Positions 47,914 to 60,111 of a stretch of 64,000 nt of DNA are shown one piece after another. The position numbers and the translations under genes were made by a program. Numbering within the stretch: position 1 is the stretch's first letter; every line of letters begins with the position of its first letter. The DNA lies in the NCBI GenBank assembly GCA_037576215.1, contig JBANDB010000002.1, positions 4,898,001-4,962,000 of the forward strand, written 5' to 3'. The notes under the pieces were generated by a model, which was given only the letters and a program-made list of their open reading frames with translations, made no database searches and had not been told where the DNA came from. Source of the DNA: Armillaria gallica (Eukaryota; Basidiomycota; Agaricomycetes; Agaricales; Physalacriaceae).

Positions 47914-50759
47914 ATGCCTTTTTCATACTATCCAAGAGAATCCCGATGGTTCTGAGAGTGAGGGTCATTCAAGGACTCCTCGTATCTCCCAGGACGATGG
48001 TCCAGAGGTCGAGACTTCGACGTCTTACTCCCAGCGTCGACGGCGCAGGTCGAGGCGCAGGACAATGGGTATGGAACGTACTGAGTACATCATCAAAGGT
48101 GCGTCTTCTTTTCTCTTCCACTGGCTACTCGCCTCATGATGCGCTAGGAAGCGACCCGTTCGACTACGAACAGAAATTCCCAGAGGATAAGCGACACGAG
48201 GAGATGGGACCAACAGCCAGGGTGTGGAGAACATACCTCGAAGAATGCGCTCCATTTGACATCGAAATGGTGGAAGGGTGGAGAGACGGACTAGATGTTC
48301 TCCTCGTCTTCGTGAGTCCAATTCCTCAGAAATTGATAACTCCTTCATTGATAGAAGAAAAGGCTGGTCTCTTCTCGGCAGTGGTTACAACTTTTGTCGC
48401 TCAGACATCACAGAGCCTCCAGGTTGACTACGGCCAGGTCACTGCCTCGCTTTTGATCGAGCTCATCAGTGTCCAACGCTTTGCGGCGAACGGTTCCCTC
48501 GTAAATGATGTCCCTCCCTCCGACCTTGCCTTTCGTCCCTCAACATATGACTCGTGGGTCAATGGCTTGTGGTTTACGAGTCTCTCACTGAGTCTTGCGA
48601 CTGCTTTATTCGCTGTTTTGACAAAGCAATGGATTCACCAGTATATGTCTGTGCCATCAGGAACACCGCGGGACAGATGCCGTGTGCGTCAATTCCGATA
48701 CATGGGTCTCCAGCAATGGCGTGTAGCCTTTATCATCGGACTCCTACCTGTCCTCATGAGTACGTCATTGGCTGCCTTTCTTGTGGGTTTGATTCTTTTC
48801 ATAGTCCCATTGCGCGTGTCGATTGCAAGTGTTGTTGGAGCAATCACTTTCATAACATTTTTCGCCTACATTGTCGCCAACTTTCTTCCGATCGTATACC
48901 CTTCATGCCCCTACAAGACTCCGCTGTCGCAATACATATTCCCCCTCTACACCTATATCTTGCACAATGACCTTTGGAACTGGCTGATGTCCCCGATCTC
49001 CAAACTCTGGTCACGATCGGCCCGTATATCAACCTCGGGGGACCCTACCATTCGCACACTAAGGGAGGCTGAGCGTGTGGCTGTGGAGGATAGTGCGGAT
49101 GAAATCGACGTGCAAGCACTGGCTTGGCTCATTTACATGTCGTCCAACCCCAGCGTGCGGAACATTGTGATAGAATCAACGAGCGCTTTGCCGCTCAAGT
49201 CTGTCAAATCGCTCGAGCGCCGTATAGTTCGTATCTCGTTCGAATGTTCTACAGCTCTCTTCGAAACCCTTGGCTCCAGCCAAGACATTTCTGGACAGGA
49301 AAGTCGAGTGGATCGTCTCCTTCGAGCCCATCTCCGCTTCACAGACTCGTTCTATATTGGAAGAATGCCACGACCTGCGAAAGGATACTTCTCCCCTGGT
49401 ATTTACGCCGACCTTCTGTCTATTCAGAAGGATTGTCGCAAGGAGATCCGAGAACTGATCAAGTCCAATCTGAGAGCGGTACCCGATGACCCTACAGCTC
49501 TTCACCTACAGCCCATAGTATGGGCATATCTACTTCAGAAGTTACTCCCATCTGGTCCTGATAATCTCGAAGTGATGCAGCTATTGTTCATTGAGATACC
49601 GTCGTTCTATTGGAGTGCCGGTTTCATTTCCCCCAGTACGCAAGTCATCGAGCGTAAAGGGTGGAAAATCCCTTATGAGGATGGCGTCGCGACTACACTT
49701 CGGATGGCGATTCAAGGGTGCTTGTACCGATATGTCGCTGAGGTCCTACTTAAAGATCACATGTCTATTGAGCCCACCATCTTCTGCCAGAATCACACCG
49801 ACGTTCACCCAATGGATTCGCGGCTCTGTCTTCTCTTGAGCGTGGCTGGCTCCTCTTCTATGCGGAGCATGGCCACCTCCATCTTTCCATTTCCTCACAG
49901 TTTGTTCACGGGGATCATGGGAGACATTGCTGGCTTCCTGGGTATCAAACCGCTTCCATCATATCGCGGTCTCACACCTACCGTCCCCTTAGACAGCAAT
50001 CGTTACGCTGTCCTGAAATTGCTATACACGCTGATTTCGTCGGTTGAATTCAACCTTTCTTTAAGTCTCTATGAGAGGAACGTTGTCTTGACAACATTGT
50101 TTCGACTTCTAAGTTCCACTTCCCCTCGCCCACGATTCCTTGACAAATACTGGTGCACACCACAGCTAGCCGCGACATTTGTTCACATTGCCTTGAAAGA
50201 GGATTCGTGGGATACGCCTTACTATCATCATTCTGCCTATGAACTGGGCACCTTTTTTTTCCGGTCCACTTCCTTCACGAATGAGACTTTGGCCTATTTT
50301 GTACAGAGTCTCTTCGAACAGCTGCGCACACAGGACGGTTACTTGCTACTAATGTTCTTGAACCTGATTGTCACCGAAATGGAATCTAACCATTTGGGTG
50401 TACAGACATGCCAGCAATCGCTGGAATACTTGCATGAACCCAATGTTCTGTTCACTTTTTGCAAGACCCTTTTTGCGTTGGATGAAACCAACATGCTTCG
50501 TCGTCTCGCTCTCCTCCGTCCCGAGGACCCTGCTTGGGACGACTGTATACAGCGGCTGCAAGATCTCCAATCCCCCGAATGGGGATACGATCAACATGTC
50601 CGTATTCTGACCGCTTTCAAGGCATTTATCGAAGCTGAATGTGTGGATGTGGAACCATTTGGGACGGATGACGACGCGCATCCCAATTTCCCATGGCAGG
50701 TAGACTTGGGCATGCCAGGCGTGGTAGTGCGCAAGGTCCAGGCGGTTTATAGCAGGTGA
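47914..50759 (+). CDS. DUF6535 membrane protein, copy A
   Basis: The body is open to 50759 and contains the DUF6535 core: DPFDYEQKFPEDKRHEE, VWRTYLEECAPFDIEMVEGW, AGLFSAVVTTFVAQTSQSLQ, SWVNGLWFTSLSLSLATALF, AVLTKQWIHQYM, GTPRDRCRVRQFRYMGLQQW, then TM segments VAFIIGLLPVLMSTSLAAFL and GLILFIVPLRVSIASVVGA. A helical C-terminal half follows. By comparison with copy B, intron 1 follows IIKG, and a second 51-nt intron (GTGAGT...AAAAG, near 48311-48361) is a multiple of three and so reads through. At the original start (ATG 47914) two bases are missing relative to copy B, which shifts the frame into an early stop; translation would need another ATG such as 48064. The hAT element ends 11 bp upstream of this ATG. 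Function of the family is unknown. Confidence 0.75.
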
Positions 50760-50909
50760 TCCTACTCGTGAGATGGGGTTATCGAGTGATGGCAATGCAG
50801 TGTAGTCTGCTCTACGTGCGAAAGGATTCTCTGACAATTTCATCTCAAATGACACTTCAGAGATGCGCCATGTGCAGTACTTTGAGACAGATGTAGAAGT
50901 GCCTACTAG

Positions 50910-51200
50910 CTGAACGGAATGCGCACGTCCCGAGGAAAGCGCGAATCTTGATCTTTATTTCAACTGTAGGTTATACAGAACAGAGTATCGATGTGGGATT
51001 TTGGATGATTTCTCGAGATTAGAATAAGGCTAGCGGGTTGACGAAGAAGGTCACTCATGTCACCGCTGTTTGAAATAGAATTTCTTAGCGGACATCGATA
51101 GCTAACATACTCAATGGTACATATGTCTGAATACAGTTTTAGCAAGGTGATCATAGCTTACGGAAGGTAGAATACGCACATAATACTCTAATGAACGCAA
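50910..51200. repeat. HAD 3'-flank repeat, copy 2
   Basis: Close match to 55120-55421 and weaker match to 45405-45700; it lies between the stops of DUF6535 copy A and HAD copy 2. Confidence 0.7.
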
Positions 51201-51202
51201 GA

Positions 51203-51881
51203 CTACTCCTTGTCATAGGGAGGAAGGCCCCATTTCTCAGGAAGGAAATCATCGATGGATCTGAGAGTGACAACTGCCTTTTCGTATCCAGTATACTCCA
51301 CCCCCAGAAGATTGTTATCCGGTACCCACACCACTGGTATTCCATCAGCATCGATGTTTAGTAGGAAGAGTATATCAACGGACCGTGCACTCCTGCGCAC
51401 TTCCCCGCTTGCACACCGGCGAATCCATCCTCAAATACCAGACCTTTCTTCCTCTCCAATATCTGGTCTTCCGAGACTGGACCGGGGTCGCCTACATTCC
51501 TGCTCAGCAACTCTCTGGCCGCGACCAAGATGTCCGGTGCCGGCTTTGCTTTCATAACGATTCCTTCCCACCTCTCATCGTCAGCACATACGACGTTCCC
51601 TTCGAAACACTTAAAGACCTCAGCTAGATTGCCCGTCTTCTTGTCATACCTCAGCCTCCCGGAACTAGTCGCCACTGCGATGGGAATCTCATGCTTTCGA
51701 AGGCGCTGTACGAGCTTGCGCACGCCTGAGAGAAGGGGGACGGAGGGAAGGAGTTTATCTTGAAGGATATTCTTCTGTGCGATGTAGGAGTCGACGGATA
51801 GCGAAATTGAGGAAAGAAAAAGAAGAGAATACCGGTGCAAAGAGGCTGTCATTCTGGTCCGATGGACAAGACATTTAGAGA
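51203..51881 (-). pseudogene. HAD phosphatase, copy 2, N-terminal deletion
   Basis: The reading frame gives ISLSVDSYIAQKNILQDKLL, GVRKLVQRLRKHEIPIAVAT, KAKPAPDILVAARELLSRNV and, after an intron, IPVVWVPDNNLLGVEYTGYE to PPYDKE. Copy 3 has, upstream of ISLSVDSY, three more exons with the catalytic VEYVIFDMDG and LLIDTERIHTEVT. In copy 2 the leader (CCATCGGACCAGAATGACAG) is joined directly to the ISLSVDSY exon, so a deletion of about 370 bp removed the start codon and the nucleophile Asp. The remaining frame opens with a chance ATG at 51852. It cannot be an active HAD enzyme. Confidence 0.75.
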
Positions 51882-52157
51882 TACGAGCTCCATATGCCCG
51901 CCGTTGCGTTCTATTGCATTTGCGGTTTGAGTCTGAGGCATGTCAAAATGTTGGCGAGGATGAAGGCGAAAATTGATGAATGATCGATAGCCTGGGGTTG
52001 GAAATATGAAATTCCCACGTTCAGGATCATCCTTGCTCTCTTGTTACCAAACCGCCATGATCTCTGCATTCGTGCCTGCCCGTGTTTCCGCTGACCGTGG
52101 GAGAGGGAAGGCGCTTGAGAACACAGCACCTTGCACTCGACATCCACTTTGATAGTC

Positions 52158-55046
52158 ATGCCTGCTGTTCATACTATCCAGGATAATCAAGACAACAATC
52201 ATCACGATGGTTCTGAGAGTGAAGCTCATTCAGCGACTCCCCATATCTCCCAGGATGATGGTCCAAAGGCCGAGAATTCAACGTCTTACTCCCAGCGTCG
52301 ACAACGCAAGTCGAGGCGCAGGACAATGGGTATGGAGCGTCCTGAATATATCGTCAAAGGTGCGTCTATTCTTCTCTTTTACCGGCCGCTGGGCTCATGA
52401 ACAGTCCAGGGAATGACCCATTTGATTACGAACAGAAATTTCCAGAGGATAAGCGGCACGAAGAGATGGGACCAACAGCTAGAGTGTGGAGAACATACCT
52501 CGAAGAATGTGCTCCATTTGACATTGAAATGGTGGAAGGGTGGAGAGACGGACTAGATGTTCTCCTCGTCTTTGTGAGTGCAATTCCTCAGATATTGATA
52601 ATTCCTTCATTGATAGAGGAAAAGGCTGGTCTCTTCTCGGCAGTGGTTACAACATTCGTCGCCCAGACATCACAGAGCCTCCAGGTTGACTACGGCCAGG
52701 TCACTGCCTCGCTTTTGATCGAGCTCATCAATGTTCAACGCTCTGCGGTGAATGGCTCCTTCGTAAATGACGTCCCTCAAGCAGACCTCGCTTTTCGTCC
52801 CACAACATCCGACTCGTGGGTCAATGGCTTATGGTTCACCAGTCTCTCGCTGAGTCTCACGACTGCTCTATTCGCTATTTTGATAAAGCAATGGATCCAT
52901 CAGTACATGTCTGTGCCATCAGGAACGCCGCGGGACAGATGCCGCGTGCGTCACTTCCGATATATGGGTCTCCAGCAATGGCGTGTAGCCTTTATCATCG
53001 GACTCCTACCTGTCCTCATGAGCACATCGCTGGCTGCCTTTCTTGTGGGTTTGATTCTTTTCATAGTCCCATTGCGCGTGTCGATTGCAAGTGTTGTTGG
53101 AGCAATTACGTTCATATCATTTTCCGCTTACGTCGTCACCAACTTCCTTCCGATCGTATATCCTTCATGCCCCTACAAGACTCCGCTGTCACAATACATA
53201 TTCTCTCTCTACACCTATCTCTTGCGCATTTTCAACTGGCTGCTATCTCCAATCTCCAAACTTTGGACATGGTCAGCCCATATATCAACCCCGCGGGCCC
53301 TTACCATTCGCACGCTAAGGGATGCCGAACGTGCAGCTGTTGAGGATAGTGCGGATGAAACTGATGTGCAAGCACTGGCTTGGCTCATTCACATGTCGTC
53401 CAATCCCAGCGTATGGAACATCGTGATAGAATCAACGAGCGCGTTGCCGCTCAAGTCTGTGAAATCTCTCGAGGGCCGTATACCGCGTATCTCGTTCGAA
53501 TGTTCTGCGGCTCTCGAAATCCTTGGCTCCAGCCAAGACGTCTCTGTACATGAAAGTAAAGTGGATCGTCTCCTTCGAGCCCATCTCCGCTTCACAAACG
53601 CGTTCTATATTGGGAGAATCCCGCGACCTGCGAAGGGGCGCTTCTCCCCTGGAATTTATGCAGACCTTCTTTCTATTCAGACACATTGTCAAAAGGAGAT
53701 CCGGGAACTGATCATATCTAATCTCAAAGCCGCACCTAATGACCCTACAGCTCTTCGCTTACAGCCCATTGTATGGGCATATCTGCTTCAGAAACTCCTC
53801 CCATCTGGTCCTGATAACCTCGAAGTGATGCAGTTACTGTTCACTGAGATCCCGTCGTTCTATTGGAGTGCCGGCTTCATCCCCCCTATCCAAGTCATCG
53901 AGCGTAAAAAGGTCAAAATCCCTTACGATGATAGCGCCGTGACTACCCTTTGGACGGCGATTCAGGGCAGTCTATGCCAATATGTCGCTGAGGTCATCCT
54001 TCAAGGTCACATACTCGCTGAGCCCACTGTTTTCCACCAGAATCACACCGACGTAGTTCCCCCTCAGGATTCGCGACTTTATCTTCTCTTGAGCATGGCC
54101 GGCTCACCTTCTATACGGAGCATGGCCATTTCCACCTTTCCTTTCGACAGCTTGTTCACCAGGATCACGCGAGGCATTGTTGACTTCCTGGGTATCAAAC
54201 TATTTCGACCATATGATGACGACACTCCTGCCGTCCCTTCAGACAATAATCGTCACGCTATCCTGGAATTGCTATACACGTTGATCTCGTCCGTTGAAAC
54301 CGACGATACCTTCACTCCCCTGAGCGAACCTTTCTCTTGACAACTTTTGTTCGAGTTCTAAATTCCACTCTCCCTCGCCCACCATTCTTTGAGCAATACT
54401 GGTGTACACCAGAACTGGCATCAAATCTATCCAAATCGCTTTTGAGGATATGTCATTGATTGCACCTTACTACCATCATTCTGCCTATGAACTGGCTAGC
54501 TGTTTCTTCCACTCTACTTCCTTCACGAATGAGGCCCTGGCTGATTTTGTATCAACTCTCTTCGAACAGCTGCAAACACACAGCCTTCTACCAATATTCT
54601 TGCAGCTGATTGTCACTGGACTGGCATACGGAAATTTGGATTTTCAGATATGCCAGCAATCGCTGAAGTACTTGCATGAGCCCAATAATCTGTTCATTTC
54701 TTGCAAATCCCTCATTATGTGGGGTGAAACCGAGACTCTCTATCAGCTCGCTCTTCTCCGTCCCAAACACCCGGCCTGGTTCGGATGTATACAGCGGCTG
54801 GAAGAGTTTGATTTTCCAGTCCAGACATCGGGTCTGTGCATGAATTACATATCTGATATCATAACCGATTTCAAGGCGTTTATTGAAGCTGAGTATAAGA
54901 ATAACATGACGTCTTCCAATTCCATGCAATCAACTCAAGACGACGAGATTACTTTGCGGCCTACTGGGTCAACGCTGTGGCGTAAGGTCCGGCGGTTTAT
55001 TGTAGGAGAACCTAGTGAGAAGATTGGTAATGGCAATGGAGTGTAG
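52158..55046 (+). pseudogene. DUF6535 membrane protein, copy B, frameshifted
   Basis: Starts at 52158 with MPAVHTIQDNQDNNHHDGSE and an intact exon 1 (SYSQRRQRKSRRRTMGMERP), intron 1 after VKG, then the same DUF6535 core as copy A, in most places identical. The 51-nt in-frame intron is also present. Near 54330 the frame is lost: TPLSEPFS ends in a stop, while the next homologous block (ERTFLLTTFVRVLNSTLPRP) is in a second frame and the following one (APYYHHSAYELASCFFHSTS) in a third, open to 55046. Two frameshifts thus break the C-terminal half. Without them the protein would have about 900 residues. The N-terminal two thirds could still be translated. Confidence 0.74.
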
Positions 55047-55119
55047 ATTCTGTGGTAGTTTTATACTAAATAACACTTCAGAGATGCATGCTCAGTACAT
55101 TGAAACGGATGTAGAAGCG

Positions 55120-55421
55120 CCTGCTAGCTAAACGGAACGCGCATGTCCCGAGAAAAGTGTGAATGTTGATCTTTATTTCAACTGTCGCTTATTAAAGAGG
55201 AGGGTATCGATGTGGGATTTTGGATGATTCCTCGAGAGTAGAATAAGGCTAACGGGTTGACGAAAAGGGCCAATTGCGTTACAGCTGTTTGAAATGGAAT
55301 TCCCTAGCGGACATCGATAGCTAAGATACTCGAAGGTATATATGTCTGAATACAGTTTTAGCAAGGTGATTATAGCTTACGGAAGGCAAAATACGCAGAT
55401 AATACTCTAATAAACGCAAGA
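55120..55421. repeat. HAD 3'-flank repeat, copy 3
   Basis: Third member of the flank family; carries gcgcatgtccc, gggattttggatgattcctcgag and ggacatcgatagctaa in the shared order. Confidence 0.7.
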
Positions 55422-56381
55422 CTACTCCTTGTCATAGGGCGGAAGGCCCCATTTCTCGGGAATGAAATCATCGATGGAACTGAGAGTGGTATCTGCCTTT
55501 TCGTCTGCAGTATACTCCACGCCCAGAAGATTACTATCTGGTACCCATACCACTGATATTCCATCAGCCACCGATGTTTCGTATAGAGAGAAATCAACGG
55601 ACCGTTCATTCCCGCTCGTTTCCCAGCTTGCACGCCGGCGAATCCATCCTCAAATACTAGACCTTTCTCCTCTCCAATGTCTGGTCTTCCGAGACTGGCC
55701 CGGGCTCGCCTACATCCCTGCCCAGCAACTCTCTAGCCGCGACCAAGAAGATGTCCGGTGCTGGTTTTGCTTTCATAGCGATTCTTTCCCACCTCTCATC
55801 ATCAGCACATACAATGTTCCCTTCGAAACAGTCAAAGACCTCGGCTAGGTGGCCCACCTTCTTCTCATACCTCAGCCGTCCGGAACTAGTCGCTACTGCA
55901 ATGGGAATCCCATGCTTTCTGAGGTGCTGCACGAGCTTGCGCACGCCGGGGAGAAGGGGGACTGAGGGAAAGTGTTTATCTTGAAGGATATTTTTCTGTG
56001 CGATGTAGGAATCGACAGATAGCGAAATTTCGGGGAAGAAAGAGAGAAGGTGCTCTGCAGAGGCTCTCTCGGCTATTCGATAGTTGTTTAGATTTGATAG
56101 TGAAAGATTTTATCGGACGCACGTTTGCCCATGCATCCTGCTTTAATGTCCCAGGTCATCTCCTTGCCATGCTGCGCCAGGATCTGATCTATCGTTGTAC
56201 TGTGACTCCAGTATGAGGTGTAAGGGAATAATAGGACGCACTGGTTACTTCAGTATGAATCCGTTCTGTATCGATCAACAGTCCTGTTACAAACGACCCA
56301 GTGAGACTCCGATATATCCCTCGTCAAAGGAGACTTACCATCCATATCGAAAATCACATATTCTACTGTGGTAGCCGCCAT
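55422..56381 (-). CDS. HAD-superfamily phosphatase, pseudouridine-5'-phosphatase (HDHD1/GS1) type, copy 3
   Basis: Exon 1 (56381-56339) encodes MAATTVEYVIFDMDG with the two catalytic Asp. Exon 2 adds LLIDTERIHTEVT, exon 3 QILAQHGKEMTWDIKAGCMG, and exon 4 ASAEHLLSFFPEISLSVDSY, GVRKLVQHLRKHGIPIAVAT (motif II Thr/Ser), CFEGNIVCADDE and KAKPAPDIFLVAARELLGRD (motif III Lys). Motif IV lies in GLVFEDGFAGVQAGKRAGM, and the C-terminus reads VVWVPDSNLLGVEYTADEKA to PPYDKE. This order is that of eukaryotic HDHD1/GS1-like phosphatases. Compared with copy 2 one A is missing near 55668 (aggagaaagg versus aggaagaaagg), which shifts the frame just before motif IV. So even the best copy may be broken unless this is a sequence error. 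Confidence 0.75.
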
Positions 56382-56644
56382 TCTTTTGGACTTGGAAGTG
56401 GAAAGGAAGAAATACTGCTGCAACGTGGCTGTCATTCTGGTCCGATGGACAAGGCATTTGCAGATACGAACTCCATATGCTCGCCGTTGCTTTTTATCGC
56501 ATTGTCGCGCGTTGAATCCGGGGCATGGCAAAACGTTGGTGAGGATGACGACGGGGTTGGTCGAAGCTGTTCGTCGCAATGGCTCCGTCGGGGCCGACAA
56601 CTGTCATTGGGTCGAGTTGAACGTTCGATAACTTCAAATGCCAC

Positions 56645-57054
56645 GTGGATCTCACGCTCAGACTGAATACGTGACGCAGCTCAACAAATCACCGGTCCCT
56701 ACATACCATTACTGCATCGCCCACCCTGACCACCACTACGGACGACGCCGGGCAGATATCACCTGAATTGATGACAACGGCTGTTATCGACGCGTCTCGT
56801 CGTTGGTTATCCTTGCTCACTGGCAGAAATACTGCTCAAACCATCATGGCCTCCGAGTCGACTCCAAGCTGTCTTCGACGTCTCCGCCGGGTCTCTATTC
56901 GATATCCAAATAATCTAGAAATGAACGTTGAGCCTATGGACGTTTAATCATATTCCGGAAGAGCGATCATCCGCGCGGAATGCGGAAATGCTGACAGAGG
57001 AAAAAAACATGACTCAACTTGAACGGAAGGAAGGGTTCTCGCACAAATACCACA
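56645..57054. other. intergenic, 5' of the MFS gene
   Basis: No gene; probable promoter of the transporter. An in-frame-looking ATG at 57010 (MTQLERKEG) does not splice into the transporter frame. Confidence 0.4.
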
Positions 57055-58898
57055 ATGTCTACGATAGCTGCAAGGTATGCGTCGTGCTTATCTGGCTCTG
57101 ATAATTACTAACCAGCACTACAGCGTAAACCATGCAGGACAAGAGACAATTGAGCTCGAAGATATCCGTCCTACCCCTTCTACCTCCCAGTCGAATATCG
57201 TACAGGACAATGCTGAAGATTCTGATGAAGCACCACTCAACGCAACTTCCTTGCCTCCTATGGTTCGTATTCACCCTTGTCGCATCCAAGCGTTACCTCA
57301 CCGTTCAACAGGATCGCGGCTTCGACGCTTGGGCGTACATGATCAGCGCATGGCTCGTCGAACTCCTCGTCTGGTCTTATCCCTTTTCCTACGGTGTTTT
57401 CCTCAACTACTACGCCTCACACGAGTTCAAAGACTCGTCATCTACGCTCCTTGCGCTTGTTGGATCCCTTTCAACAGGACTGATATACCTCTCATCGATA
57501 GTGGTCTTTCCCGTAATCGCTCGATACCCAGCGCGGAAGAAGCAGATGATGTACGTCGGCTTGGCGTTAAGTGTCGCGGGGTTGATTGGAGCTGCATTTT
57601 CAAACACTCCGGAAATGCTTGTCCTCACTCAGGGCGTCATGTATTCGATTGGTGGAAGTAAGCGACATTAAGCGGGTTCGTAAAGGATCATGCCTGATCT
57701 CACTCAGGTTTCCTTTACTTTCCGGTCACGACATACCTGTTTGAGTGGTTCTCGGACAAGAAAGGATTGGTACGTCTTTTGTCTTGATGCAAAGCAACAA
57801 AATTGAACAATCTGTGCAGGCGAACGGACTTATCTTTTCAGGCACTGGTATGTTCACGTCTCCGACCTGCCTCGCACCAATTAATACGCATATAATCCAG
57901 GTGTTGGTGGTGTCGTCATGCCAATTATCATTGAAGCCCTGCTCAACAAGTACGGACGCAAGGTAACAATGCTGGCCATGGCGACCAGTTTTGCTCTCAT
58001 GGTGCTCCCCGCGTTCCCCTACATCAAACCTCGTGTTCCGGCATCCCATATCGTCCATCAACGGCCGATGGACACTCAGTTCCTCAAGTACCACCCTTTT
58101 TGGGTCCTCTTCGTTGCCAACTTGGTTCAAGGACTGGGAATATTCTTGCCCACGCTTTATCTGCCAAGTAGGTCCACTTTATACTTCGAGGCGAGATGTT
58201 TCTCATTTCTTTCTAGCCTTTGTGACGGATCTAGGACTGAAAATGCGACCTCAGTCGGAACCTGGTCCCTATCCCTAATGAATGGTACGTTCAGTCTTCC
58301 AAGATCGACCGCATCGGACTAAAGTCACTCGGCAGGCGCATCCGCTCCCGGCCTGATCTTCTTAGGCTACCTTCCGACCGCTTTGACCTGCGCATATCAA
58401 TCTTCATCTCCGCCCTCGGCTCATCCCTCGCCGTCCTTTTTATCTGGGGTTTCACCACCCACATAGCGCCATTACTCGTCTTCGCCTGCATCTACGGATT
58501 CCTCGCTCCAAGCTGGTCAGCAATGTACCCTCGATTCATATCCACGGTAGCAGGTGATGATCCACACCAGGCGTCGGTTATGATGGGGATCTTCATGGCT
58601 GGACGAGGAGTGGGGAACGCGCTTTCGACGCCTATCTCGTCGGGGTTGTTGCACCCTTGGGCGTTCACGGGGAAATCGATATTCCCGTACAGTTTGGAGG
58701 GTTATGTAGGGATTCATTCGTCTGTCATCGGTCTGGGTAGTTGACATCCATCTATAGGGCCCTCTCATCCTGTTTACGGGTGTCACGCTGCTGGTGAGCA
58801 CACTTGGAATCAGCTATCGCAAGCCAGACCGGACCACTACAAATATCGCAGAGAGGATACCGAGGAGGTTCAGGCGCGCGTCAATATCGCCGCCGTGA
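57055..58898 (+). CDS. MFS transporter, monocarboxylate permease type, with a frameshift
   Basis: Exon 1 (57055-57074) joins a hydrophilic N-terminus (ETIELEDIRPTPSTSQSN) and then the transporter core: RYLTVQQDRGFDAWAYMISA, WLVELLVWSYPFSYGVFLNY, SSTLLALVGSLSTGLIYLSS, LVLTQGVMYSIGG, FPVTTYLFEWFSDKKGL, ANGLIFSGTG, and GVVMPIIIEALLNKYGRK. Later exons give FWVLFVANLVQGLGIFLPTL, SAPGLIFLGYL, DRFDLRISIFISALGSSLAV, FLAPSWSAMYPRFISTVAGD, MAGRGVGNALSTPISSGLLH, and a last exon from 58758 (GPLILFTGVTLLVSTLGISY) to the stop at 58896. This matches fungal monocarboxylate-type MFS permeases (12 TM). Near 58371 one base is missing (GYL then SDRFD), breaking the frame. The short intron at about 57262 is also uncertain. 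Confidence 0.82.
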
Positions 58899-60111
58899 TT
58901 GTCTGTGGAGATAAATCATTCAATCAAAAGTACAGGATTGGCAAAGTCTAGAAATACCTGATGTCGGACATGACGTTTAATAGTTTATATCCTAAATCTC
59001 CTATTCGTTTGCGCGTGCGCGTGTGCGCACAGTAACAACACCAATGTAAATAGATACTGTGGCTGTGTAGACGTTGAAGGAGGAGATAAGTATTAACCCC
59101 AGCGACAACGGTGCCTTGATTTCATCACCGTTCTCTTCCTTATTTAATAAAATGGGTTGTCATGAGAAGGACCACGCCGCCGCGTCGCTGTCGTCGCATT
59201 ATTCTTAATTATTTTCTGCATTGTGTTATGATTTGCAGTCAATGTTGAATAAATACCCTGACCTGACGCTTCACCGGAATGGTTCGACATTTTTCTGGAC
59301 GCGCTTCCCTGCCAACCCTCTGCTGTACGTGGCCTGCTAATTTGCTACCGTCGATGGCGTTATTGACAGCGAAAACCCCAATTCTTTTTCGTTCTGGTGC
59401 GGAGAGCAGCATGGGTAATCCCCCCCTTACACATTGATTCGAACCCCACATCATGACAGAGTGCCACAAAACGAAAGGCGCGTTCGTCATGTCTGGAACG
59501 GAGCGAACAGAAAATCATGGTGCGGCGCTCACCGGAAGGTCGGTCCTGAGTGCGTTCAAAACATCCGAGAATCGACCTCGACAAGTCGCTGTCGACATTA
59601 TAGGTCCGCCTCTTACGATAAACGACTGTCATCTGCCGAATACCCAATGACTTGCATACCAAGGCTACGAGAGAATGGAATCCAAAGAAGATGGATGAAC
59701 ACGGAGCCCTCCATGGAGACCCGGAGATATCCTGCGATGGACCATTGTGTTTCCATCTTTGTACATGATTGTCCAGTGTCGACTTTTCGCAAGGCTTGGA
59801 AATGCGAAGATTCGCGGGAAGGGCACTTGTTCCTGTGCAAATGAAACGAACTGACTGCGGAGCAGACGCGGAGGACAGATCGGCGAACCAATTGCACCTA
59901 CTGACGCCCACTTTAACCCAACATAGATCTTGGAGGTGATGGAAACCAACTGCGTGCACAGAAATAGCAAACAAGAATGCCTAGAAGGGCCAGCTTTGCA
60001 GAAATACATTGATACACGCTGTGATTATCATTATTCAGGCTTGGCGTATCCCCGGTCGATGCAAACAGTCTGAGAAGAATGAGTGACGGTGAATATATGC
60101 GTTACTAGGAA
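58899..60111. other. intergenic with an unsupported minus-strand ORF
   Basis: A 204-codon minus-strand frame at 59360-59974 has no motif, TM pattern or splice logic. A short alternating gcgcgtgcgcgtgtgcgc run occurs near 59010. No gene can be supported. Confidence 0.4.

Noticed and set aside
47581..47955. ORF inside the hAT element as a transposase remnant
   Set aside because: DPLEWL recalls the hAT C-terminal region, but nothing else of the dimerisation domain is visible; the frame also runs out of the element.
59360..59974. 204-codon minus-strand ORF as a gene
   Set aside because: No motif, no paralog and no splice context; codon pattern is unconvincing.
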